This document shows, in pieces, positions 1 to 5,489 of a stretch of 5,646 nt of DNA; the first letter of the stretch is position 1; every line of letters begins with the position of its first letter. The notes under the pieces are model-generated. The model did not search any database, was not told where the DNA came from, and saw only the letters and a list, made by a program, of their open reading frames with translations. The DNA is taken from the NCBI GenBank assembly GCA_016927095.1, contig JAFGNI010000676.1, forward strand, positions 1-5,646. Direction: 5' to 3'. The position numbers and the translations under genes were made by a program. This DNA is from Anaerolineae bacterium. GTDB lineage: Bacteria; Chloroflexota; Anaerolineae; B4-G1; SLSP01.

Positions 1-1308
1 GGCCTCCTGGCCAAGACGATCCCCGCCGTCATCACGCTGACGGGCACGTTCTTCGGCGGGCCCGCATCGAGCATCCTGTGGCTGCTCCATCGCACACAGC
101 GCGACGTGCGCGACGACTTTGGCTTCAGCGACGAGCAACGCTGGGTGCGCCGTTTTGGCATCCTGGAAACGATCTTCAAGGTCGAGGATGACGAGTACGG
201 CGCGCACAGCGGCCTGCGCCGCCGCCGCGTCTCGACCCGGGAGCGGCCCGGCATCTCCCCCGGCATCGTCCGCTACACGCTGCCCACCACGGTCTTCGCT
301 TCGATCAAAGACCTGGGCGTCAGGCTGCCGCCGTTCCACGAGGAGTTCGTCACCTTCCAACCGACGGCTGCGATGGACGGCGATCTGAATCGCGTGTGGG
401 ATTTCACCTGGGACGAGATGAAGGCGTGGTGGCCGCACTACACCTCGGCTTGGCTCCAGTGGAACCTGGCCCGCCCCAACTCCTGCTTCCGCTTCGAGGA
501 GATACCAGGGTACGCGGGCAACAGGGTGCTGGAATGCCCGCCGGTGGTGACGGAGGGTGAGCTGTTGCCCAAGGAAGAATGGCTGGTGTCCACCGCCAAG
601 ACCGAGCTGGCGGCAGGGCGCAAGGTCATCGTCTACCTGCGCCAGACGGGCACGCGCGACATCCGCCAACGGCTGGTCGACGTGCTGACCCAGGCCGGTA
701 TCCCCGGCGTGGTGGTCCTCGAGGCGAGCGTCCCGCCCACCAGGCGGGAAAAGTGGCTGGAGGATCACCACGCCAACGTGCTGATCACCAACCCCAGGCT
801 CGTGGAGACCGGCCTCGACCTGGTGCAGTACTCCACCGGTGTCTTTTACGAGGTGGAGTACAGATTGTACACGCTCTGGCAGGCCTGCCGCCGCATCTGG
901 CGGCTGGGCCAGACCCACCCCGTCAAGATGTTCTACCTCAGCTACGAGGGAACGCTTGAGGAAAAGGCCTACGCCCTCATCGGGCAAAAGATCAAGGCGT
1001 CGCAGTTGCTTTATGGCGACGAGGTGGACAGCGCCCTGGTGGATGATCCGGGCGATGCCTCGCTGGTGATGGCGTTGCTCGAGGCCATCCAGGACGGCGA
1101 GCACCTGAAACTGGGCCAGGACGACCATCTGTTCGGCGACGCCGAGAACGCAGTCAGCGATAGCGTGGTCGGAAGCCCGACGACGCCCTCGCTCAGCATC
1201 TTCGAGCAGTGGGCGTTGGCCCAAGGGCTTTCGTACCGGGCCGCGCTGCGGCCTATCCGACGGCAAAGGCGCAAGCCGGTGTCGGACGCGCAGATGACGT
1301 TGTTTTGA
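1..1308 (+). CDS. SNF2/superfamily 2 helicase, C-terminal part (5' partial)
   Basis: The reading frame is open from the first base of the window, so the N-terminus with Walker A and the DEAD/H box lies upstream; 435 residues are visible. Motif III appears as LTGT (residues 13-16). The second RecA-like lobe carries a motif IV-like strand KVIVYLR (208-214), motif V ITNPRLVETGLDL (262-274) and motif VI QACRRIWRLGQ (294-304), whose arginines R298 and R301 match the SNF2 pattern QxxxRxxRxGQ. The long segment between the lobes (about 70-190) is typical of helicases on plasmids, integrative elements and phages. Known for the family: ATP-dependent translocation on double-stranded DNA. Inferred: a role in replication, repair or maintenance of the element. 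The protein ends exactly in QMTLF, which resembles the bacterial sliding-clamp binding motif. The GTG at 106 is an internal codon, not the start. The helicase call is firm; the exact subfamily and substrate are not. Confidence 0.87.
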   Translation, partial: GLLAKTIPAVITLTGTFFGGPASSILWLLHRTQRDVRDDFGFSDEQRWVRRFGILETIFKVEDDEYGAHSGLRRRRVSTRERPGISPGIVRYTLPTTVFASIKDLGVRLPPFHEEFVTFQPTAAMDGDLNRVWDFTWDEMKAWWPHYTSAWLQWNLARPNSCFRFEEIPGYAGNRVLECPPVVTEGELLPKEEWLVSTAKTELAAGRKVIVYLRQTGTRDIRQRLVDVLTQAGIPGVVVLEASVPPTRREKWLEDHHANVLITNPRLVETGLDLVQYSTGVFYEVEYRLYTLWQACRRIWRLGQTHPVKMFYLSYEGTLEEKAYALIGQKIKASQLLYGDEVDSALVDDPGDASLVMALLEAIQDGEHLKLGQDDHLFGDAENAVSDSVVGSPTTPSLSIFEQWALAQGLSYRAALRPIRRQRRKPVSDAQMTLF

Positions 1309-1331
1309 GCGAAGTTGGCGCAAAGTATTAC

Positions 1332-1361
1332 CCGGCTACCCTGGATTTCCAGGGTAGCCGG
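1332..1361 (+). terminator. Perfect 13-bp hairpin, putative terminator of the helicase gene
   Basis: An inverted repeat (1332-1344 with 1349-1361) forms 13 uninterrupted, mostly G-C, pairs around the loop ATTT, 23 nt after the helicase stop codon. No U-run follows on either strand, so it is not a textbook intrinsic terminator. It could instead stabilise the 3' end or be a protein-binding palindrome. Its position between the helicase and the next operon favours transcript termination or 3'-end protection. Confidence 0.5.
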
Positions 1362-1366
1362 ACACT

Positions 1367-1433
1367 TGCGGGGCGCAGGTCGCCAGTTGGCCTCCACCGG
1401 TCAATGGAAGGGTTCGATTCCCTACCCCGCGCC
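1367..1433 (+). other. tRNA-like sequence, degenerate (tRNA 3' end or attachment-site remnant)
   Basis: Positions 1411-1421 read GGTTCGATTCC, an exact match to the canonical tRNA T-loop/B-box pattern, in a T-arm at 1408-1424. The 7 nt after the T-arm (1425-1431) pair with 1367-1373 as an acceptor stem: six Watson-Crick pairs plus a terminal T-G wobble. Only 34 nt lie between the acceptor 5' strand and the T-arm, about 8 too few for normal D, anticodon and variable regions. One internal hairpin (1377-1393, 5 bp with a 7-nt loop) has C rather than T at the position before the would-be anticodon. The 3' end reads GCCTG, with no CCA. A functional tRNA is unlikely. A decayed tRNA, a tRNA-like RNA or an integration scar carrying the 3' half of a tRNA fit better. 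Confidence 0.4.
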
Positions 1434-1539
1434 TGATCATCGTCTCGCCATTTCGGCGAGGCGTGATTGTTTTTGTTGGTCAGGCAGGTTTCGTCGCTAG
1501 TTTCACTCGATTGTGCGAGATGAAAACGCTCGCGTCATA
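1434..1539 (+). promoter_or_regulatory. Structured 5' leader, copy A (candidate cis-regulatory RNA)
   Basis: This lies directly upstream of the SD and start of the 1561 gene and has a second copy at 5543-5646. Hairpin 1: ATCA (1436-1439), bulged T1440, a 9-nt strand 1441-1449, loop 1450-1454, then 1455-1463 and TGAT (1464-1467), giving 13 pairs including a T1443-G1461 wobble. Hairpin 2: TGCGAG (1514-1519) with CTCGCG (1529-1534), 6 pairs including a terminal wobble. Between them are two GTTTC pentamers 12 nt apart (1488 and 1500) that are also conserved in copy B. Hairpin 2 ends 11 nt before the SD, so its state could affect ribosome access. A promoter or operator role cannot be excluded, but the wobble pairs argue for RNA. 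No known RNA family was recognised. Confidence 0.65.
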
Positions 1540-1545
1540 AAAATC

Positions 1546-1554
1546 AAAGGAGGT
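1546..1554 (+). promoter_or_regulatory. Strong Shine-Dalgarno of the 1561 gene
   Basis: AAAGGAGGT is a near-full match to the 16S rRNA anti-SD, placed 7 nt before the ATG at 1561. It fixes that start and marks the first gene of the operon as efficiently translated when the leader permits. Confidence 0.85.
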
Positions 1555-1560
1555 CGATAG

Positions 1561-2397
1561 ATGAACGATTTCAACGTACTCACCACGCCCACTTTCAGCG
1601 GCTTCGTCGCCGAGGTGGAAAAGGGACAAGCTGTCCGTCTGTGTCTCGGGGAAAAGTATGATCCCGAGAAGTACGGCGCCGGAGATAACGTCATCTCTGT
1701 TCCCGCCAAACGGATCATCTTGGACGTGCAGGGCTTCAACCGCGAGGGTGATCTGGTCTGGCTCAGTCGGAGCGTCACCGTCCGCTCGAGCAGCGATGGC
1801 CCGGCCTCGCCCGGCGACGAAGATCGATACGATGGGATGTCCGAGCTTCGTCGCATCACCCTGGATGCTCTGGAGGGAATGGGCTACCGGGTCCGACCGG
1901 GCCAGTACACCCTGCCCAACGACTATGTGCCCCTCAACGGCTGTTTCGACCTTTCAATACGATATGCCACTCAACCTTTCATATTTTGGCCCAACGACTA
2001 TGTGCCCCTCAACGGCTGTTTCGACTGCGCCAAGTGGTACGAGGACGAGGCAGGGCGCATCCGCGTGCGCCCGGTCGAGATGCCGCCGGTGGCCAGCACG
2101 GCTGAGAAACACGTCAGTCGGTTTCGGGTCAGCTTGCAGGATACTAACCCTGGCGATGCGCCGCCTGTGCCGGTCGAGGTCCGGGTAGACAGGAACAGCG
2201 TCCTCGTCCGCATCCCCGCCGCCCCCGACGCAGTCTACTCGGCGGCCGAAGTCTACCTCGAACATTATGGCGGTCAGATCGTCGTCCGCGCCTGGGATCA
2301 GAAGACGATGCGCAAGGATTACGGTGGAGACCCTGTTTCCACCGTCACGCTGCTGGCCGATTCCGCAGACCGCACCCTGGAGACAGAGGCCCGATGA
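1561..2397 (+). CDS. Hypothetical protein with internal 25-residue duplication; first gene of the operon
   Basis: This is a 278-residue soluble protein with no signal peptide or membrane segment. I do not recognise the family. The start is set by a strong SD. The N-terminal half (about 10-80) looks beta-rich, with a strand-like stretch KRIILDVQGFNREGDLVWLSR. A charged Gly/Pro/Ser/Asp linker follows (about 76-92), then a short helical segment, and a second beta-rich part (about 185-270) including VPVEVRVDRNSVLVRIP. The oddity is PNDYVPLNGCFD at residues 119-130 repeated exactly at 144-155, separated by LSIRYATQPFIFW, which is encoded by unusually AT-rich DNA. Removing 75 bp would restore a smooth sequence running into CAKWYEDEAG, so the duplication is probably recent. 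Its stop overlaps the next start (ATGA), which implies translational coupling. The gene is real by codon use, SD and coupling; its function is unknown. Confidence 0.8.
   Translation: MNDFNVLTTPTFSGFVAEVEKGQAVRLCLGEKYDPEKYGAGDNVISVPAKRIILDVQGFNREGDLVWLSRSVTVRSSSDGPASPGDEDRYDGMSELRRITLDALEGMGYRVRPGQYTLPNDYVPLNGCFDLSIRYATQPFIFWPNDYVPLNGCFDCAKWYEDEAGRIRVRPVEMPPVASTAEKHVSRFRVSLQDTNPGDAPPVPVEVRVDRNSVLVRIPAAPDAVYSAAEVYLEHYGGQIVVRAWDQKTMRKDYGGDPVSTVTLLADSADRTLETEAR
1914..2025 (+). repeat. 37-bp perfect direct repeat around a 38-bp AT-rich insert, in frame
   Basis: Positions 1914-1950 and 1989-2025 are identical. The 38 nt between them (1951-1988) are 34% GC (13 of 38), well below the flanking coding DNA. 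The offset is 75 bp, exactly 25 codons, so the reading frame stays open. The geometry resembles an insertion with a long duplication, or a duplication with template switching. An assembly artefact is also possible. Confidence 0.9.
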
Positions 2398-2981
2398 CTG
2401 AATACGAACGCGAGGCTCTGATCCTGGCCTGCTCGCGGGCCAAACGACGGCCAGGCGAGGGCATCTGGGACGACGGCGGCGGCAAAGCGCCCGCCATTCT
2501 GGTCTACGACGGCCCGTGGTGGAAGATCCTGCGCAAGCATAATCCCCACGTCCACGTCTATGCCCTCTCCGGCAAGTTTGGCCTGATCCCGGCCCACGCG
2601 CTCATCCCTCACTACGACACCAAGATGCGCGACACGCTGAGTGCTCGGTGGATCGATCATCACCTCTTGCCACACGCCCTCTCGCTCATCACGGCAAACT
2701 ACGACACCGTTTGGTTCTGTGTGCCGCAATCGGGCGGCTATGCAACCGCAGTGGAACTCGTGAAAGCGCATCTACACCAGGCCATACCTTTCAGAGACGT
2801 GGCCGAGGTGCTGGAGTTGCCGTCGGACGAGAACCTGCTGATCCGCAACCCATACTTTGCTCGGACCCGGGCACTGTCCATCTTCTGTCAGCAACGGGGC
2901 CGCAATACGCCAATGCCGATGGGTGAATCCTCAGAGGATTGGCAACGCTCTATGAGTGAAGGCGCTATCCTGGGGTGGTAG
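2394..2981 (+). CDS. DUF6884-like protein
   Basis: This 195-residue protein starts at an ATG that overlaps the preceding stop by 4 nt, with GAGG at 2386-2389 close upstream. Motifs: LILACSRAKRR (9-19), a small-residue/Cys/Ser/Lys opening; PAILVYDGPWWKILRK (33-48); VYALSGKFGLI (55-65); and IPHYDTKM (71-78). This order (opening S..K, then PA..LY.G, then LSgK.GL, then pYD) is that of the DUF6884 family, distantly reminiscent of YaaA-type proteins. The family is common in phages and mobile elements, and its biochemical role is not established as far as I know. The second half (about 90-150), with WFCVPQSGGYATAV, fits an alpha/beta continuation. The Met-rich, polar C-terminus looks flexible. Assignment rests on motif recall, not a search. 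No enzymatic function is claimed. Confidence 0.7.
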   Translation: MTEYEREALILACSRAKRRPGEGIWDDGGGKAPAILVYDGPWWKILRKHNPHVHVYALSGKFGLIPAHALIPHYDTKMRDTLSARWIDHHLLPHALSLITANYDTVWFCVPQSGGYATAVELVKAHLHQAIPFRDVAEVLELPSDENLLIRNPYFARTRALSIFCQQRGRNTPMPMGESSEDWQRSMSEGAILGW

Positions 2982-2982
2982 T

Positions 2983-3699
2983 ATGCACATCGGTGATTTG
3001 CCCCCATCACAGGCCACACTGATCGGTGCTGACCTGGACTGTATCACCGACGGTGACGGACAGATCGATCGTGGAATGGCTTTGCACATCGAACTCTACT
3101 GCCTCGATGACCTGGGTATAGATGATCCAGAGTCGTCACAGTGGGCAGAGACGGCTGTGCGGGCTACTCCCGGTATCTGGATTGCCCGGCTGTGTCGATG
3201 TATGCACGGTCAGCCGGAAACAGATGCGGCAATAGCGCATTGCGGATTGTGTGTCGACTACGCCAACCCTCGTAAGCGAGCACGGGCCAAGAAATTGCCA
3301 CCGGCGACCCTTTCCGGCTTCGAAGAAGTCGGGGGGGCGTATCAACTCCATCCTCGATGCGGGCGGCGTGGTCTGACCTGGTTACACCACCTGCTCTACC
3401 GTCTGCGAGATCGAGGCAGCATCCAGATGAAACGTGAGCCGATCCCTGATAGTCGCCAGCCGCGTGGTTGGGATTGGGGAACCAGGCTCTATGCCGTATC
3501 CAGCGAGGCCAATGAACACACCACTCGAGTTATTCCAAACCTGGCGGGGCTGTCTGGATCATCCCCGCCCACCGAAAAGAAGGAGGCAAAGACGTATGAA
3601 CGGAAACGGTATCTACAGAATCCCCGCTCAGAACCTGGGACCGCTACAGAAGAGCATCGAGCAGCTTGCCCGCCGGGCCGCCAAGCTCGGCAGCCCTGA
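2983..3699 (+). CDS. Hypothetical Cys/His-rich protein with a long 3' overlap
   Basis: This 238-residue frame starts at ATG 2983, one nt after the previous stop and 4 nt after a GGGGTGG purine-rich stretch. The alternative GTG at 2956 has no SD and overlaps the previous gene. I do not recognise the family. A possible metal site is CRCMH (71-75) followed by HCGLC (86-90), and HPRC (123-126) could also contribute. A basic patch NPRKRARAKK (95-104) lies next to it. The N-terminus is acidic. Residues from about 205 overlap the next gene by 104 nt, and that tail (Arg, Pro and Glu rich) may only be a shadow of the next gene, so the true 3' end could differ through a frameshift. The DNA looks less GC-rich than its neighbours. 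A small DNA-binding or zinc-binding protein is conceivable but unproven. Confidence 0.6.
   Translation: MHIGDLPPSQATLIGADLDCITDGDGQIDRGMALHIELYCLDDLGIDDPESSQWAETAVRATPGIWIARLCRCMHGQPETDAAIAHCGLCVDYANPRKRARAKKLPPATLSGFEEVGGAYQLHPRCGRRGLTWLHHLLYRLRDRGSIQMKREPIPDSRQPRGWDWGTRLYAVSSEANEHTTRVIPNLAGLSGSSPPTEKKEAKTYERKRYLQNPRSEPGTATEEHRAACPPGRQARQP
3582..3586 (+). promoter_or_regulatory. Shine-Dalgarno deciding the start at 3596
   Basis: GGAGG sits 9 nt before ATG 3596, inside the end of the upstream gene. Earlier in-frame starts (GTG 3434, ATG 3491 and ATG 3512) lack a comparable site and would add an Arg/Pro-rich extension, so 3596 is preferred. Confidence 0.8.
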
Positions 3700-4966
3700 C
3701 GTGGGAATGGAGATCCTCGAGGGCTACGAGGACGTCGAAAACGACGACGGCGCCGTGACCCGGCTCTACACTGTGCGCGTCACCGGCGAGGCTCCGCGTA
3801 TCGCTGGCTGGCGATTCGTCGCCAGGCTCCAGCACCTGGGCGATGGCAACGTCGTTCGCAGCGTCCCCGGTGAGGCCGTGCCGGAGCGATTCCGCGCCGC
3901 CGAACCGTGGTGTGACCACTGCAACGCTCACCGCCATCGCAAGGATACCTTCGTGGTGGCCAACGACGACGGCGAGTATGCCCAGGTGGGAAGCTCCTGC
4001 CTGGCCGATTTCACCGGCCACGGGAGTCCCGATGCGGCGGCGCAGGCGGCCGAGTACCTGATCCAGGCCGCCGAACTCTGCCGCGAGGCGACGGACGAGG
4101 AGTGGCCGGGCGGCGGCGGGAGAGGTCCTTTCCTGATCCAGATCGAGACCTACCTGGCCTACGTCGCCGCCGACGTCCGCATGAACGGCTGGATACCGCG
4201 CGATCAGATGGGGGCTACCGCCGATTGCGCCCTCTCCGTGATGCTGGATCGAGGCAAGCGTGACCCATCGAGCGACCTGGAGCCTACAGAGCGTGATTGG
4301 AAGAAAGCGCGGAAAGCGTTGGCCTGGGCGCGCGGGGAGTTGGCCGCTCGCCAGAGCCTCACCGAATACGAGTGGAACCTGGTCCGGGTGTGCGAGCGCG
4401 ACGCGATCGAGACAGGCTGGATCGGTTACGCCGCCAGCCTCATCCCCACCTACACGCGGGAGATGAATCGGCAAATGGAGAAAGAGTCGCAAGCACAGAG
4501 CCAGCACATCGGCGCGGTTGGCCAACGACGACACTTTGACAGCCTGGCGGTCACGTCCATCATCCCCCTGGCGGGGCAATATGGGGTGACCAATCTCCAC
4601 AAGTTCCTCGATCCCGATGGCAACGTCCTGGTTTGGTTCGCTTCCAACGCGGAACTGGAGCACGGCCTGACCTACGCGGGCAAGGCCACGGTCAAGGCGC
4701 ACGACGAGTACCAGGGGGTGCGCCAGACCGTGCTCACCCGCTGCCAGTTCGAGGTCGTCAACGGCGCCCGACAGGCATTGCCGGTGCCGCAGATCGTGAC
4801 CCTGGACGATGCGGTGGACTTGCTCGGTCGGCGAGGGTGGTCCGCCGAGAGGCGCAACGGCGCGTATCTCCTCACCCCACCCACCACTACCCCCGGCGCG
4901 ACCCGGGTGGCAGCAGCGGCCGACGTCATCGCCAAGGCGCGGGAGTTGTGCGCCGATGTCTGCTAG
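3596..4966 (+). CDS. Mobile-element protein with Cys-cluster motif and C-terminal OB-like segment
   Basis: This is a 456-residue soluble protein. An apparent metal-binding motif is WCDHCNAHRHRKDTFVV (105-121) followed by VGSSCLADFTG (131-141): ligand candidates are C106, C109, H112 or H114, and C135. I associate the arrangement CxxCxxxRxRxxT...VGSxCLxDFxG with uncharacterised proteins of phages, plasmids and integrative elements. The middle (about 180-300) is helical and charged. The C-terminal part contains GLTYAGKATVKAHDEYQG (357-374) followed by VRQTVLTRCQF (375-385), a basic strand pattern like small nucleic-acid binding OB-type modules. A helical tail follows. Inference: a DNA- or RNA-associated protein of the element, possibly single-strand binding. 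The final 11 nt overlap the next start. A long antisense frame here is a high-GC codon artefact. The gene is certain; its function is unassigned. Confidence 0.82.
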   Translation: MNGNGIYRIPAQNLGPLQKSIEQLARRAAKLGSPDVGMEILEGYEDVENDDGAVTRLYTVRVTGEAPRIAGWRFVARLQHLGDGNVVRSVPGEAVPERFRAAEPWCDHCNAHRHRKDTFVVANDDGEYAQVGSSCLADFTGHGSPDAAAQAAEYLIQAAELCREATDEEWPGGGGRGPFLIQIETYLAYVAADVRMNGWIPRDQMGATADCALSVMLDRGKRDPSSDLEPTERDWKKARKALAWARGELAARQSLTEYEWNLVRVCERDAIETGWIGYAASLIPTYTREMNRQMEKESQAQSQHIGAVGQRRHFDSLAVTSIIPLAGQYGVTNLHKFLDPDGNVLVWFASNAELEHGLTYAGKATVKAHDEYQGVRQTVLTRCQFEVVNGARQALPVPQIVTLDDAVDLLGRRGWSAERRNGAYLLTPPTTTPGATRVAAAADVIAKARELCADVC

Positions 4967-5129
4967 AGGGCGCGTCGTCGCTGTTCTACTGTTGGTGGCC
5001 GTGATGCTCAACTCGTGTTGTTGCCTTGCGACCGACTGGCGCGGTATGGTGTGCGCCATCCGGTGTAATCTCGAAACCTCCGATCCCAACCTGTACCGGA
5101 TGTGCGTTGAATCCTGTATGCGCCACTGA
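4956..5129 (+). CDS. Small Cys-rich predicted lipoprotein with paired CX3C motifs
   Basis: This 57-residue protein starts at ATG 4956, 10 nt after GGGAG, and overlaps the previous stop by 11 nt. The N-terminus is a compact export signal: positive MSARGR, hydrophobic VVAVLLLVAVML (7-18), then LNSC (18-21), an acceptable lipobox with Cys21 as the lipidation residue. The mature part would be only 37 residues with seven cysteines: C21, C22, C23, C33, C37, C50 and C54. C33-x3-C37 and C50-x3-C54 are 12 residues apart, which would suit a disulfide-linked helical hairpin outside the cytoplasm. I know no named family for it. Small lipoproteins on conjugative elements include entry-exclusion and lysis-type proteins, but nothing here proves either. 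A secreted, non-lipidated peptide is the alternative. Confidence 0.72.
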   Translation: MSARGRVVAVLLLVAVMLNSCCCLATDWRGMVCAIRCNLETSDPNLYRMCVESCMRH

Positions 5130-5131
5130 TT

Positions 5132-5136
5132 GGAGG
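5132..5136 (+). promoter_or_regulatory. Shine-Dalgarno deciding the start at 5142
   Basis: GGAGG lies 5 nt before ATG 5142 and starts 3 nt after the previous stop. It excludes the in-frame TTG at 5130 as the start, because that codon would overlap the site. Confidence 0.75.
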
Positions 5137-5141
5137 CCACG

Positions 5142-5441
5142 ATGTCACGACCACATCAACCCAGGCTCTTTTTCACTGCGCCGATCCCCAATGATGATTA
5201 CGTCATTCGGCTATGCAGGCGCGAGATGATCGAGGCCGGTATGATTGCCGCGTGGGACGGGCTTTGCGAGTGCGCCGAGATCGTCGCCGAGGCCGGAGGT
5301 CGGAGCGACGTGTTCCTGCAACGAGTGGCGGCGCTCTTCTACAGCCTGGCATCTACCAAGCTGGTCCTCGATCGCGCGTTGAGAAAGCAAGACGAACAGG
5401 GGCCATCTGATCCGCTCTGTCGAGCAGTAGACGAGTACTGA
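5142..5441 (+). CDS. Small helical hypothetical protein, last gene of the operon
   Basis: This 99-residue protein has its start fixed by GGAGG, and its gene lies 12 nt after the Cys-rich lipoprotein gene. No signal peptide or membrane helix is evident. After a short polar N-terminus (SRPHQPRLFFTAPIPNDD) the rest reads as three amphipathic helices (about 19-37, 39-52 and 55-83), including CRREMIEAGMIAAWDGLCECAE. The tail is acidic. The length and helical content suit a small regulator, antitoxin-like or structural protein, but no helix-turn-helix or known motif can be pointed out. Four cysteines (C25, C42, C44, C93) show no clear zinc pattern. Five nt after its stop comes a GC-rich hairpin, so it ends the transcription unit. 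It is real on SD, packing and codon use; its function is unknown. Confidence 0.7.
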   Translation: MSRPHQPRLFFTAPIPNDDYVIRLCRREMIEAGMIAAWDGLCECAEIVAEAGGRSDVFLQRVAALFYSLASTKLVLDRALRKQDEQGPSDPLCRAVDEY

Positions 5442-5445
5442 AAAG

Positions 5446-5472
5446 AGGGGGAGAGAAATTCTCTCTCCCCCT
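5446..5472 (+). terminator. GC-rich hairpin ending the six-gene operon
   Basis: The strand AGGGGGAGAGA (5446-5456) pairs with TCTCTCCCCCT (5462-5472), giving 11 perfect pairs around a 5-nt loop, 4 nt after the last stop codon. The downstream + strand lacks a U-run. On the - strand the hairpin is followed by CTTTTC, so it may act better for transcription arriving from the right. Confidence 0.55.
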
Positions 5473-5489
5473 ATCCATCTCGAAAGCGG

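Noticed and set aside
1391..1395. CCTCC as an anti-SD partner for GGAGG at 1549-1553
   Set aside because: It is five bases, 150 nt away, inside the tRNA-like element, with no counterpart visible near leader B. Chance pairing is likely in GC-rich DNA.
1011..1397. - strand frame of 128 codons over the helicase end
   Set aside because: It crosses the helicase coding region and the perfect hairpin, has no supporting SD and gives unremarkable Ser/Pro-rich translation.
1367..1433. A functional tRNA gene with CAG anticodon
   Set aside because: It is about 8 nt too short for a cloverleaf, lacks T at position 33 and position 8, and has a poor D-arm. Only the T-arm and acceptor fit.
1914..2025. Minimal CRISPR array (37-bp repeat, 38-bp spacer)
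   Set aside because: There are only two repeats, with no clear palindromic repeat core and no cas genes, and the unit lies in frame inside a coding sequence whose protein reads through it.
3644..5140. Long - strand open frame (498 codons) opposite the 456-residue gene
   Set aside because: The + strand gene has a strong SD, recognisable motifs and operon packing. The antisense product is a low-complexity His/Arg/Gly/Val-rich sequence typical of reverse frames in high-GC genes.
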